Below, one piece after another: positions 1-8,424 of a stretch of DNA of 64,000 nucleotides; positions within the stretch are counted from its first letter, which is position 1, and the number at the start of each line of letters is the position of its first letter. This DNA is from Paludibacteraceae bacterium. GTDB lineage: Bacteria; Bacteroidota; Bacteroidia; Bacteroidales; Paludibacteraceae. The stretch spans positions 62,001-126,000 of the forward strand of contig JAFZLC010000030.1 of the NCBI GenBank assembly GCA_017551675.1, read 5' to 3'. Under the pieces are notes generated by a model that worked only from the letters and a program-made list of their open reading frames with translations, made no database searches and was not told the DNA's origin. The translations under genes and the position numbers were made by a program.

Positions 1-622
1 TCGTCTTTGTCTGCGACTCCACCTCCGTCTGCAAACTAGCCAACAACAATGAGGATTGTTGAAGCATGAGAGGATTGGTCTCTGTCTCATTCTGAAGTGG
101 TTGGAATACCATCAGACAGACTACCGCAGCCGCCGTTCCCATCAAAAGCGAACTGATGGTAGACCTATGCCTCTTTACCTCTTGCGTCTTCGTTTCCTCC
201 TTAATCAATAACTCAGGAAAATAAAACTCACTTAATCCAAACGCCTCTTTATCCACCACAAATGATCTCTTCTGCGTGAATGACAATACCTGTCCTTCTT
301 GTCTGAATACTCCCCAATCAGAAACCTCCAACGAGCCATCAGAAGATAATACTTGCTGTATCTGATTCACCGTCTCTCCTATCTCACGATTGGCCTCCTC
401 AAATGATATTCCCTTCCTACGCATGATCTCCTGCGCCAACAGTCCATCATTATGCGTAAGCAACTGATTAAAGATAACCTCCTTCATCGGAGGGAAAAAA
501 CTATTATCCTCAGCATGAATCTCTGCAGCTTTGTCATTGACAACAAATCCACCGAAACCAGGAACAATCACACAAGTGTGGTTGTTCAATAAACCGTATA
601 TAAGATCAAATAATTCTTGCAT
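1..622 (-). CDS. HU-CCDC81-type DNA-binding-like/SPOR-family membrane protein (3' end outside window)
   Basis: Reading from the ATG at 622 down to base 1 gives 207 open codons with no stop, so the gene runs off the left edge. The N-terminus contains HTCVIVPGFGGFVV and a following NQLLTHNDGLLAQ segment, which I recognise as the bacterial HU-CCDC81 double domain (about residues 1-135). A hydrophobic stretch near residues 165-180 looks like a single membrane span after a basic KRHR segment. In Bacteroidota such proteins usually end in a periplasmic SPOR (peptidoglycan-binding) domain, which would lie beyond the edge here. It is preceded by a perfect consensus promoter. Family assignment is from memory of the motif. 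Confidence 0.75.
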   Translation of the reverse strand, partial: MQELFDLIYGLLNNHTCVIVPGFGGFVVNDKAAEIHAEDNSFFPPMKEVIFNQLLTHNDGLLAQEIMRRKGISFEEANREIGETVNQIQQVLSSDGSLEVSDWGVFRQEGQVLSFTQKRSFVVDKEAFGLSEFYFPELLIKEETKTQEVKRHRSTISSLLMGTAAAVVCLMVFQPLQNETETNPLMLQQSSLLLASLQTEVESQTKT

Positions 623-669
623 CTCTTTTCCTTATCTTAATTTTGCATACGTTGGCGATTAACGCTTCG

Positions 670-700
670 CAAAGTTAATCTAATGCATAACTATTACAAA
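670..700 (-). promoter_or_regulatory. Bacteroidota-type promoter of the HU-CCDC81 gene
   Basis: On the minus strand this reads TTTG, 19 bases, then TAACTTTG, an exact match to the Bacteroidota sigma-factor consensus TTTG-N19-TAnnTTTG. The -7 box is about 48 bases upstream of the ATG at 622. Confidence 0.75.
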
Positions 701-817
701 ATTATATGCAGACTCACTTTAAACAGACTTTTTAACAGGTTATTAACAATTTGAAAAAACCGCCAGATGGACCGATTTCACTATTGTTTGAAGTGATAAC
801 TATCCGACATCTAACAA

Positions 818-3211
818 CTATCTCCTATTACGTCTCTTCTCTCTGCGCTTCTCTTTTCTCTCCTGACGAGCCTTCTTCTTTTCCTGTTTAACTGAGTCGC
901 GATATGCATCACTCTTATCTCTTCCAAAGATCTTCTTAAAGAAGTTCTTCACATTTTCCACAGGTTTCACCTCCTCTTCCTTTTGGACGCATACATATTC
1001 TTTTGTTATACGTTTCGCATCAGGATCGGCAAATCTTCCTTTATATTTTTGAGATAGTTTAGGGTCTTTCAAAATATACTCCATAAAACGTCCAAAGATA
1101 GGTAGTGCCGTTCGACTACCCTGTCCGTATGTTCCATTACTGAAGTGAATGCAACGGTATTCACCACCTACCCATACACCTGCAACCAACTTAGGCGAGA
1201 TACCCATATACCACGCATCTGAATAGTTTGAGGTAGTACCCGTCTTACCGCCGAAATCTGTCTCACCATGGATTTTATATTCATATAATTTCTGGGAAGT
1301 ACCATGTGCGTCACGTAAACCTTCCTGCAACATATCACGCATGATAAAGGCAGTCTCATAATCCAAAACCTGTCTTCTCTCCGGCAGGTTTTCTAACAAA
1401 ACCTTTCCATCGCGGTCTACAATCTTCGTTATGATGATTGGCTTACTAAATCTACCCTCGTCGACCACAACTGAGTAGGCAGCAACCATCTCCAGCAACG
1501 AGACATCCTCGGCACCTAATGCAATGGATGGAATAGGACGAACAGGCGAAGCAATACCCATTTGATGAGCCATTGCCACAACACTCTCTGGACCCATCTG
1601 ACGTGTCAACTGTACCGGAATGGAGTTGATAGAGCGAGCCAAAGCGGTTTTCAACGTGACACTCTCGTTAGAGAAGACCCCGCTCGCATTTTGTGGTTTC
1701 CATATCGTTACTGAGTTATCCTCTTCTGTGACAGGCCATTCAATCGCTTTATCCACCAACGTGTCGCAACTGCATCGACCTCCCTGAATGGCAGCAGCAT
1801 AAACAAAGAGTTTGAAGGTAGAACCTGGTTGTCGCTTTGCCGTCACTTTATCATATTGCCAATAATTAAAGTCAACATCACCTACCCAGACCTTCACCTT
1901 TCCTGTTTGTGGTTCCATTGCCAAAAATCCTGTATGAAGGAAGTGCAACGTATACTTCAAGGAATCGATGCTGCTCATCACTGTATCCACCAAACCTCGA
2001 TACGAGAAAACCTTCATCGCATGAGGGGTTTTCATGTCAGCAAGGACTTTCTTTTCATCGCCACTGTACTTTGTCATCAGATTTTTATAGGTGGCTGTCT
2101 TCTTTATTGTTTCATCAATAAAGGTGGTCAGTTCCGCCTGATTCTGATCACGCCATGGGTTAGCACCCTTCCAATGCTGATTAAATTTGGTTTGTAGGGA
2201 AGACATCTCTTTCCATACTGCCTGTTCAGCATACTTTTGCATTTTCGTGTCGATGGAGGTATAAATCTTTAGTCCGTCGCCATAAAGATTATACCCATTC
2301 TTCTCGCACCATTCCTGTGCCTCATTAAAGACCGCCTCACGGAAATAAAGAGCCTCCCCTCTTTCATCCTTCTCATTTTGCATATTCAAACCAATTGGAA
2401 GGGCGCACAAAGAATCGCACGTTGCCTTATCAATGATGTTTTGACTACACAAATTGTTCAAAATGACATTTCTACGCTTCAAATTGTTTTCCGGGTTACG
2501 TATTGGACTATAGTAGGTGGTCGCCTTCAAAATTCCAATAATCGTAGCGGCTTGTTCATATGATAATTCGTTAGGTTTAAGATTAAAATAGCGTTTCGAT
2601 GCCATTTTGATACCATAGGCATGATTACCGAAATAAACAGTATTGAAATAGAGTGTCAATATCTCCTCTTTGGAATAACGTTCCTCAATGCGTCGCGCGC
2701 CCAGACATTCTTTTATCTTGATAATCAGTGTCTTGATTCCCGGTACACGGCAAAAGAAACCTTTATTATATTCCGATCGCATTTTAAAGAGGTTCTTCAC
2801 CAACTGCTGCGACAACGTGCTGGCACCTCTCGCCTCTCCCTTGAATGCGTCTTTCATGGCGGCAAACATACCATAATAATCCACACCCTTGTGCTCATAG
2901 AAACGTTTATCCTCCGTCTGAATCAAGGTTTGTATTAATACGGGCGATAGCTCCTCATACTTAATCAGACTGCGGTTCTCCACATAAAACTTTCCAATCA
3001 ACACTCCGTCGTCACTATAAATCTCGGAAGCCTCCATCTGAGTTGGATTCTCCAACTGCTCTATAGATGGGGATTTTCCAAACAAACCGAGAAAATTGTG
3101 ATCAACGGCGGGAATCAACAATATAAAGAATAAGAATAAGACAAGAAAAAAAGCCACAATGGCAGCTATAATTTTTTTCTTTCTAGTATTCAGTTGTATT
3201 TTCATCATCAT
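818..3211 (-). CDS. Penicillin-binding protein 1A (bifunctional glycosyltransferase/transpeptidase)
   Basis: Class A PBP that polymerises and cross-links peptidoglycan at the outer face of the inner membrane. An N-terminal membrane span (about residues 12-35) is followed by a GT51 glycosyltransferase with EDKRFYEHKGVD (near 98) and GASTLSQQLVKNL, and a transpeptidase with the STFK active-site serine (near 463), an SIN motif and KTGTT (near 655). The C-terminus is very basic (KKARQERKEKRREKRR). Length is normal for the family. A longer reading from TTG at 3223 is possible, but the promoter at 3237-3266 would start transcription about base 3230, so the first ATG at 3211 is preferred (3208 and 3205 are also ATG). 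It stands alone, divergent from the transporter gene. Confidence 0.95.
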   Translation of the reverse strand: MMMKIQLNTRKKKIIAAIVAFFLVLFLFFILLIPAVDHNFLGLFGKSPSIEQLENPTQMEASEIYSDDGVLIGKFYVENRSLIKYEELSPVLIQTLIQTEDKRFYEHKGVDYYGMFAAMKDAFKGEARGASTLSQQLVKNLFKMRSEYNKGFFCRVPGIKTLIIKIKECLGARRIEERYSKEEILTLYFNTVYFGNHAYGIKMASKRYFNLKPNELSYEQAATIIGILKATTYYSPIRNPENNLKRRNVILNNLCSQNIIDKATCDSLCALPIGLNMQNEKDERGEALYFREAVFNEAQEWCEKNGYNLYGDGLKIYTSIDTKMQKYAEQAVWKEMSSLQTKFNQHWKGANPWRDQNQAELTTFIDETIKKTATYKNLMTKYSGDEKKVLADMKTPHAMKVFSYRGLVDTVMSSIDSLKYTLHFLHTGFLAMEPQTGKVKVWVGDVDFNYWQYDKVTAKRQPGSTFKLFVYAAAIQGGRCSCDTLVDKAIEWPVTEEDNSVTIWKPQNASGVFSNESVTLKTALARSINSIPVQLTRQMGPESVVAMAHQMGIASPVRPIPSIALGAEDVSLLEMVAAYSVVVDEGRFSKPIIITKIVDRDGKVLLENLPERRQVLDYETAFIMRDMLQEGLRDAHGTSQKLYEYKIHGETDFGGKTGTTSNYSDAWYMGISPKLVAGVWVGGEYRCIHFSNGTYGQGSRTALPIFGRFMEYILKDPKLSQKYKGRFADPDAKRITKEYVCVQKEEEVKPVENVKNFFKKIFGRDKSDAYRDSVKQEKKKARQERKEKRREKRRNRR

Positions 3212-3236
3212 ACGATAGTACAATCTTCTATAGACA

Positions 3237-3266
3237 CAAATTTAATACTTCAAAAGTTATGCCAAA
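3237..3266 (-). promoter_or_regulatory. Promoter of the PBP1A gene
   Basis: Minus strand: TTTG, 18 bases, TAAATTTG. Leaves a leader of about 20 bases before the first ATG, and so decides the start of the PBP gene. The stretch 3267-3565 shows no convincing gene. Confidence 0.65.
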
Positions 3267-3565
3267 GTACATAATTCACATCATGGACATTTATAATGGC
3301 AAGTTCAATAAATTCTCCGTTTTGAAATTAACGGTACAAATTATGGGTTGATGAACCTTTCGGTGTTTTCTGATTTTTTTGATACCTTACCGATTGTTCG
3401 TCGGCCACGATAGAGACGATGTGCACATCGGCTCCACTATCGACATAAACTCCCATTAGGATAATAACGGAATTTTTCATAGGATAGTATAAGTGAGGTC
3501 TATAATATCTAACAAAATATAATATTTTCATAGTAAACAAAAAGGGAAATACGTTTAAAGAATAG

Positions 3566-3573
3566 TATCTTTG
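3566..3573 (+). promoter_or_regulatory. -7 element of the EamA transporter promoter
   Basis: TATCTTTG matches the -7 consensus TAnnTTTG; no good TTTG box lies at the expected distance upstream. It overlaps a possible TTG start at 3571, which therefore cannot be used, and fixes the start at the ATG 3592 with a leader of only about 12 bases. Confidence 0.55.
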
Positions 3574-3591
3574 CACAATAAAATCTCACTA

Positions 3592-4476
3592 ATGAATAAC
3601 CGAAACCTATTCCTCCCTCATCTGGTTGCCATCATCATTATGATGATATGGAGTGAAACATTCGTCTCCTCCAAAATCGTTTTAGAGGCAGGATTACGAG
3701 CAGTGGATCTGTTTTTCCTTCGATTCCTTTTAGCCTATGCCTGTATTTGGATTGTCTGCCACAAAAAGTTATGGACAGACAATTGGAAGGAAGAGTTGTT
3801 GATGGTTGCTTTAGGACTGACAGGGGGGTCACTTTACTTCGTCCTGGAGAATGAAGCCTTGTGTCACTCCACCGCTGGCAACGTCTCCATTTTAGTGGGT
3901 TCCTGCCCTTTATACACCGCCCTCTTAGTCTCTCTGTTCTACAAAAGCGAACGGTTAGGTATGAGGCAACTTATCGGTTCGCTAATGGCATTAGCCGGTA
4001 TGGTATTGGTTATTTTCAACGGACAGACACAACTGCACCTTCACCCCATAGGCGACATCCTCGCAATTGGTGCTGCATGGTCATGGGCCTTTTATTCTCT
4101 GTTGATGCATAAAGTATTAGGGAAATACGACACCCTTTTCATCACTCGTAAGACGTTTGGCTACGGACTCATCTCCGTTATCCCCTACCTAATCCTGCAA
4201 CCTATGCAAATAGATACAGCACAACTCTTTCAGCCCATTGTCATTGGAAATGTCCTCTATTTGGAAATTATCGCCTCCATGTTATGTTTCTTTTTGTGGA
4301 GCTGGGTGTTGAAAAAGATTGGTACTGTTCGAGCCACCAATTATGTCTACATGCAATCTCTTTTCACCATATTATGGGCCTTCATACTGATTAACGAACC
4401 AATCACACTTATGGCTATAGTAGGAGCCATCATCCTAATTGCAGGAATGATGCTGGCATTAAAGAAGAATACCTAA
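3592..4476 (+). CDS. EamA/DMT-superfamily inner-membrane transporter
   Basis: A 294-residue integral membrane protein with about ten hydrophobic segments arranged as two EamA halves; the second half begins near the GDILAIGAAWSWAFYSLL segment. Members export metabolites such as amino acids or drugs in the drug/metabolite transporter superfamily. The substrate cannot be told from sequence. The start at 3592 (MNNRNLFLPHL) is chosen because a -7 promoter element overlaps the alternative upstream start. It is a single-gene unit, divergent from the PBP1A gene. Confidence 0.9.
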   Translation: MNNRNLFLPHLVAIIIMMIWSETFVSSKIVLEAGLRAVDLFFLRFLLAYACIWIVCHKKLWTDNWKEELLMVALGLTGGSLYFVLENEALCHSTAGNVSILVGSCPLYTALLVSLFYKSERLGMRQLIGSLMALAGMVLVIFNGQTQLHLHPIGDILAIGAAWSWAFYSLLMHKVLGKYDTLFITRKTFGYGLISVIPYLILQPMQIDTAQLFQPIVIGNVLYLEIIASMLCFFLWSWVLKKIGTVRATNYVYMQSLFTILWAFILINEPITLMAIVGAIILIAGMMLALKKNT

Positions 4477-4509
4477 TACGTTGGGGGGAATAATGGTAAA
4501 TAAGTTATA

Positions 4510-4542
4510 TTTGGATAATATAAAGTATTTTACTTAACTTTG
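4510..4542 (+). promoter_or_regulatory. Promoter of a small membrane-peptide gene or small RNA
   Basis: TTTG at 4510-4513, 21 bases, then TAACTTTG at 4535-4542: a strong match to the Bacteroidota consensus. Transcription would begin near 4549, about 87 bases before the small reading frame at 4636. Confidence 0.6.
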
Positions 4543-4635
4543 AACGGTTGATTAATAATGAACAACTATTCAACATTCAACATAATCGGTTCTTGCGAAT
4601 GCTGAAATAATAGAATAGAACCCATCTTCTGACGT

Positions 4636-4740
4636 ATGAAACTCTTGGTATTTTTGTTAAAAATATTCTTTGTATTAGCTCTTCTTATATTTATTATTGT
4701 TTTATGTATTAAATATGCGGCTATAACTGGAAATATTTAG
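4636..4740 (+). CDS. 34-residue single-span membrane peptide
   Basis: The reading frame starts MKLLVFLLKIFF and is almost entirely one hydrophobic segment, ending in KYAAITGNI. A consensus promoter lies upstream and a strong terminator hairpin (4807-4840) lies downstream, so this stretch is very likely a transcript of its own of about 290 bases. Whether the peptide is the product or the RNA acts by itself cannot be decided here. No family recognised. Type I toxins and small membrane regulators look similar, but that comparison is only by shape. Confidence 0.45.
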   Translation: MKLLVFLLKIFFVLALLIFIIVLCIKYAAITGNI

Positions 4741-4806
4741 TGAGCAAATCTCATATTTCCTCTTGAATATAAAGAATCAGGTGGATTCTATTCACCATTA
4801 ACTAAA

Positions 4807-4840
4807 AAGGGTGTATCAAAAATCATTTTGACACACCCTT
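4807..4840. terminator. Bidirectional terminator hairpin
   Basis: AAGGGTGTATCAAAA pairs with TTTTGACACACCCTT across a 4-base loop with a single G-T mismatch, between convergent transcripts (small peptide gene on plus, korB on minus). Confidence 0.8.
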
Positions 4841-4861
4841 TATCATGTTCAGGAGAATCTA

Positions 4862-5866
4862 TTATTTTACCTCCCAAGTATCGTTAGTCATCAAAAGCTC
4901 TTGGAAGTTGTGATACTTCTTTTTGCTCTTAACGTCTTCTATTTGTTCAACAACAGCATCGTTGTAAGTTGGAGCTTCCACATCACGGATAACACCCAAT
5001 GCTACAGGGAAGTCTGGACCTTCCATCAAAGCAAGCTTCAATTGAAGTGTATTATCCTCGCAGTGAGCATCGTGAACCAATAGGTCTTTTTCTGTGATAC
5101 CATTTTCACCAATCTTCACCACTTTGATGCCGAATCCATCTTGCATCAAACCAAACTCGTTGTTTTCTCCGAAGATCATAGGCTGACCATGTTTCAAGTA
5201 GATAGCATTCTTCTTACGACCTTCTGCACTGTATACACTTTCATGGATACCGTCGTTGAATACGACGCAGTTTTGAAGGATTTCGCAAACTGAAGCACCC
5301 TTGTGAGCTTGAGCAGCTTTCAAAATCTCGATTGTACCAGGAGCATCTGTCGCAACGGCACGAGCGAAGAAATGACCACGTGCGCCAAAGCACAACTCAG
5401 CTGGACGGAATGGATCTTCAACAGTACCATAAGGAGATGACTTGCTGACAAATCCACGAGGAGATGTTGGAGAGTATTGACCTTTTGTCAAACCATAGAT
5501 ACGGTTGTTCAAAAGAATCATATTGATGTCAATGTTACGACGATTAGCATGAATAAAGTGGTTTCCACCAATAGCCAAACCATCACCATCACCAGAGATT
5601 TGCCATACGGTCAAATTTGGATTAGCCACTTTCGCACCTGTAGCGATTGCTGCTGCACGTCCGTGGATAGTATTCATACCGTATGTAGCCATATAGTGAG
5701 GTAGACGGCTTGAACAACCGATACCTGAAATTACTGCTGTATCGCATGGGGCAATGCCTATCTCAGCCATTGCTTTTTGAAGGGACGCCAAGAAAAAGTG
5801 GTCTCCACAACCCGGACACCAACGTGGTTGGCCCTTTTTGAAATCTTTTGCGGTTAACTCGCTCAT
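4862..5866 (-). CDS. korB: 2-oxoacid:ferredoxin oxidoreductase beta subunit (2-oxoglutarate type)
   Basis: This subunit binds thiamine diphosphate and passes electrons from oxidative decarboxylation of a 2-oxoacid (probably 2-oxoglutarate) to ferredoxin. RWCPGCGDH near residue 15 gives the CxxC pair, and ISGDGDGLAIG with a following NNRIYGLTKGQ forms the TPP/Mg binding motif. Length 334 fits KorB. It follows korA with a 27-base gap and ends at a terminator, so korA-korB is a two-gene operon. The family is named for 2-oxoglutarate, but specificity for other 2-oxoacids cannot be excluded from sequence. Confidence 0.93.
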   Translation of the reverse strand: MSELTAKDFKKGQPRWCPGCGDHFFLASLQKAMAEIGIAPCDTAVISGIGCSSRLPHYMATYGMNTIHGRAAAIATGAKVANPNLTVWQISGDGDGLAIGGNHFIHANRRNIDINMILLNNRIYGLTKGQYSPTSPRGFVSKSSPYGTVEDPFRPAELCFGARGHFFARAVATDAPGTIEILKAAQAHKGASVCEILQNCVVFNDGIHESVYSAEGRKKNAIYLKHGQPMIFGENNEFGLMQDGFGIKVVKIGENGITEKDLLVHDAHCEDNTLQLKLALMEGPDFPVALGVIRDVEAPTYNDAVVEQIEDVKSKKKYHNFQELLMTNDTWEVK

Positions 5867-5893
5867 AATATATTGATTTTATATCGGTTATAC

Positions 5894-7729
5894 TTATTTG
5901 TTATAAACTGCAGTGAAGTTCTCGACCAAGTCTGCGACCATGAAAGGTTGACCCTTCACCTCGTTGAACTGATATGGAGCAAAACCGTCCACCTTCATAC
6001 GTAACCATCCAGCGAACTGACCCATATTTTGCTCAGCGACAACCACCTTCTTATACTTCTTCATCACAGAAGCAGTATTCTTTGGAAGTGGGTTGATGTA
6101 TTTGAAGTGAGCCAAGGCAACTTTCTTACCAGCAGCTCTCATCTCATCCATTGCCGCATGTAAATGTCCGTATGTACCACCGAAACCGACGATTAACAAC
6201 TCTGCATCTTTCTCGTCGCCTTCAACGACTAGATCAGGCACTTCAATCTTATCGATTTTTTCTTGACGAAGATGTGTCATCAAGTTGTGGTTTTCAGGAT
6301 TTGTAGAGATCGCACCTGTTGCGTTATCCTTCTCCAAACCACCAAGAATATGTTGGAATCCGTCGCGACCAGGAATAGCCCAATAACGAGAACCAGCAGC
6401 ATTACGCATATATGGAGTCCAAGTACCCTTCATCTCCTCTGGAACATAAGGAGGATTGATAGCAGGGAACTCGTCCAAGTTAGGTAATCTGAAAGCCCCA
6501 GAACCATTAGCCACGTATGCATCGGTCATCAATACAACTGGAGTCATGTGTTCCAAAGCAATCTTACATGCCATGTAAGCAGCATCAAAACAATCTGTTG
6601 GAGATGTAGCAGCGATAACTGGCATTGGAGATTCACCATTACGACCAAAGAGACATTGAAGAAGGTCTGTTTGCTCAGATTTGGTAGGAAGACCTGTAGC
6701 AGGACCACCACGTTGAACATCCAACACTACCAATGGCAACTCCATGATTACTGCCAAGTTCATTGCTTCCGACTTCAAACAGATACCAGGACCTGAAGTA
6801 GATGTACAAGCCAATGCACCAGCGAAAGATGCACCTACTGCAGATGCACATCCTGCGATCTCATCCTCACATTGAACTGTTGTAACACCCAATGATTTGT
6901 GTTTAGAAAGTTCGTGAAGAACATCCGTAGCAGGAGTGATTGGGTAAGAACCCAAGTAAAGCTTCAAACCAGCTTTCTCAGCAGCGGCAATCAAACCGTA
7001 CGAAGTAGCCTTGTTACCATTAATATCCATATATACACCCTTCTTAGCACATTTAGTCTCAACAGTGTAAGTATGCTCAACAGAAGAGTGCGTATTTTGT
7101 CCGTAATCATAACCAGCTTGAATTACCTTGATGTTGGATTCAGCCACACCTGGTTTCTTCGCAAATTTCTCTTTCAACATGTTGAATGCAATGTTGGTAT
7201 CACGGTTGAACAACCAACAAACCAAACCAAGAGCAAACATGTTACGACATTTCAAAACTGCCTTTGGATCCATACCAGAATCTGCCAAGCAATCTTTTAC
7301 CATTTGCGTGATAGGAGCTGCAATCACATCATTCTTAATACCCATTTCAGCGATGGCATCAAGCGTTTCAAAGTTTGCCTTCTTCAAATCACTCTCTTTG
7401 AATGAATCGGTATCAATAATGATACATGATGTAGGCTTACAGAACTTATATTGAGTCTTCAAAGCTGCTGGGTTCATCGCAACAAGGACATCACATTTAT
7501 CACCTGGAGTAAATACCTTGTTTGCACCGATATGAACTTGGAAGCCAGAAACTCCCGTTAATGATCCCTGTGGGGCACGAATATCAGCCGGATAATCAGG
7601 GAAAGTACAGATGTCATTACCAACTGTAGCGGAAATCGTAGAGAATATATTTCCAGCCAATTGCATTCCGTCTCCGGAGTCGCCAGAAAAACGAACCACC
7701 ACTTGGTCCAAATCTTCAACTTTAGCCAT
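5894..7729 (-). CDS. korA: 2-oxoacid:ferredoxin oxidoreductase, fused gamma-alpha subunit
   Basis: The first 190 or so residues are the gamma domain (RFSGDSGDGMQLAGNIF, PDYPADIRAPQGSLTGVSG). The alpha domain follows, with the YPITP motif (GSYPITPATDVLHEL) and SGPGICLKSEAMNLA, and a C-terminal domain ending near VADLVENFTAVYNK. The gamma-alpha fusion of about 610 residues is the usual Bacteroidota form. With KorB it makes the enzyme that interconverts 2-oxoglutarate and succinyl-CoA using ferredoxin, an anaerobic replacement for the dehydrogenase complex. A perfect promoter lies 42 bases upstream of the ATG. Confidence 0.93.
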   Translation of the reverse strand: MAKVEDLDQVVVRFSGDSGDGMQLAGNIFSTISATVGNDICTFPDYPADIRAPQGSLTGVSGFQVHIGANKVFTPGDKCDVLVAMNPAALKTQYKFCKPTSCIIIDTDSFKESDLKKANFETLDAIAEMGIKNDVIAAPITQMVKDCLADSGMDPKAVLKCRNMFALGLVCWLFNRDTNIAFNMLKEKFAKKPGVAESNIKVIQAGYDYGQNTHSSVEHTYTVETKCAKKGVYMDINGNKATSYGLIAAAEKAGLKLYLGSYPITPATDVLHELSKHKSLGVTTVQCEDEIAGCASAVGASFAGALACTSTSGPGICLKSEAMNLAVIMELPLVVLDVQRGGPATGLPTKSEQTDLLQCLFGRNGESPMPVIAATSPTDCFDAAYMACKIALEHMTPVVLMTDAYVANGSGAFRLPNLDEFPAINPPYVPEEMKGTWTPYMRNAAGSRYWAIPGRDGFQHILGGLEKDNATGAISTNPENHNLMTHLRQEKIDKIEVPDLVVEGDEKDAELLIVGFGGTYGHLHAAMDEMRAAGKKVALAHFKYINPLPKNTASVMKKYKKVVVAEQNMGQFAGWLRMKVDGFAPYQFNEVKGQPFMVADLVENFTAVYNK

Positions 7730-7770
7730 AACTAATACTGGTCTATATTTAAATTTATGTAATTAATTCG

Positions 7771-7801
7771 CAAATTTAAAAAATTATGCATTAACGGCAA
7801 A
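7771..7801 (-). promoter_or_regulatory. korA-korB promoter
   Basis: Minus strand TTTG, 19 bases, TAAATTTG: exact consensus. Transcription would begin about base 7764, giving a leader of about 35 bases. Confidence 0.8.
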
Positions 7802-8128
7802 ACGATTGCATTTTTTTTCAGTTATTAGATTTTATTTTATGCATATTTATTCAAATAATATTCGTATATGCAAAAAAATACATTATGATGCCCTCTTTTC
7901 TGTCCCACTCATACAATAAGCGACCCCCAACTGCCTCTCGGTAATTGGGGGTTCTTACTTATAAATTAAATGGTCGTCGCGCGACATATTCTCGAATTCG
8001 AATTCTGTTTTAAGTTTAAGGGTTATACCTTATGGCAATTATAATAAAACAGAATCTAATTTCCAAATAAAAAAGCCACTTTTTTCACGAAAAAGCTTTT
8101 TATGCTACCTGCCTTTATGAAAAACACA
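7802..8128. other. Intergenic region with several inverted repeats, no gene seen
   Basis: No convincing reading frame. It holds a hairpin ACCCCCAA...TTGGGGGT at 7923-7952, the palindrome GTCGCGCGAC near 7977-7986, and an 11-bp inverted repeat ATTCTGTTTTA (8002-8012) with TAAAACAGAAT (8045-8055) around a 32-base loop. A weaker AAAAAGC...GCTTTTT pairing lies near 8070-8101. This could be a structured RNA or a set of terminators; I recognise no known family. Confidence 0.4.
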
Positions 8129-8165
8129 TAAAAAAATTTCTGACCGCCATCGCGACGGTCAGAAA
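8129..8165 (-). terminator. Rho-independent terminator of the candidate small RNA
   Basis: TTTCTGACCG pairs perfectly with CGGTCAGAAA across a 9-base loop; on the minus strand the stem is followed by a run of T. No coding gene reads into it from the right. Confidence 0.75.
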
Positions 8166-8241
8166 CGCATATCTAAAATAACTATTGGCAATTGTTGTCC
8201 TATTTTAATTCGTACATTCTGTGTTTATTCCATAAGCATTC
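8130..8241 (-). ncRNA. Candidate small RNA of about 112 nt
   Basis: A complete transcription unit without a coding gene: promoter at 8248-8277 on the minus strand, predicted start near 8241, and a strong terminator at 8129-8165. The only start codons inside are followed at once by stops. The sequence upstream of the terminator hairpin is AT-rich and unstructured, as in base-pairing regulatory RNAs. I do not recognise the family; 6S RNA would be longer and hairpin-shaped throughout. Confidence 0.45.
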
Positions 8242-8247
8242 TGCTGG

Positions 8248-8277
8248 CAAATATAACAGATTATTTTTATAAACAAA
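8248..8277 (-). promoter_or_regulatory. Promoter of the candidate small RNA
   Basis: Minus strand TTTG, 18 bases, TATATTTG, facing away from the GH5 gene and ending in no coding gene. Confidence 0.6.
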
Positions 8278-8388
8278 ATTTATTCGCAATTTTTTTGGAA
8301 AATAATTTCTATATGACTGAAAATCAGACGTTTAAAATTATTCGGATGACAAAAACATAATTTTATTATGCCATTTCACAAATATCAT

Positions 8389-8396
8389 TAACTTTG
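8389..8396 (+). promoter_or_regulatory. -7 element of the GH5 lipoprotein promoter
   Basis: TAACTTTG matches TAnnTTTG, 28 bases upstream of the ATG at 8425. Confidence 0.6.
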
Positions 8397-8424
8397 CGGT
8401 ATCTATTAACATAATGTTTTTAAT

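Noticed and set aside
1829-2938. Plus-strand frames inside the PBP1A gene
   Set aside because: They are antisense to a gene with all its catalytic motifs and carry no recognisable domains.
3328-3480. 50-residue minus-strand frame (MKNSVIILMGVYVDSGADV) between PBP1A and the EamA gene
   Set aside because: Reads somewhat like a protein, but no promoter, family or neighbour supports it.
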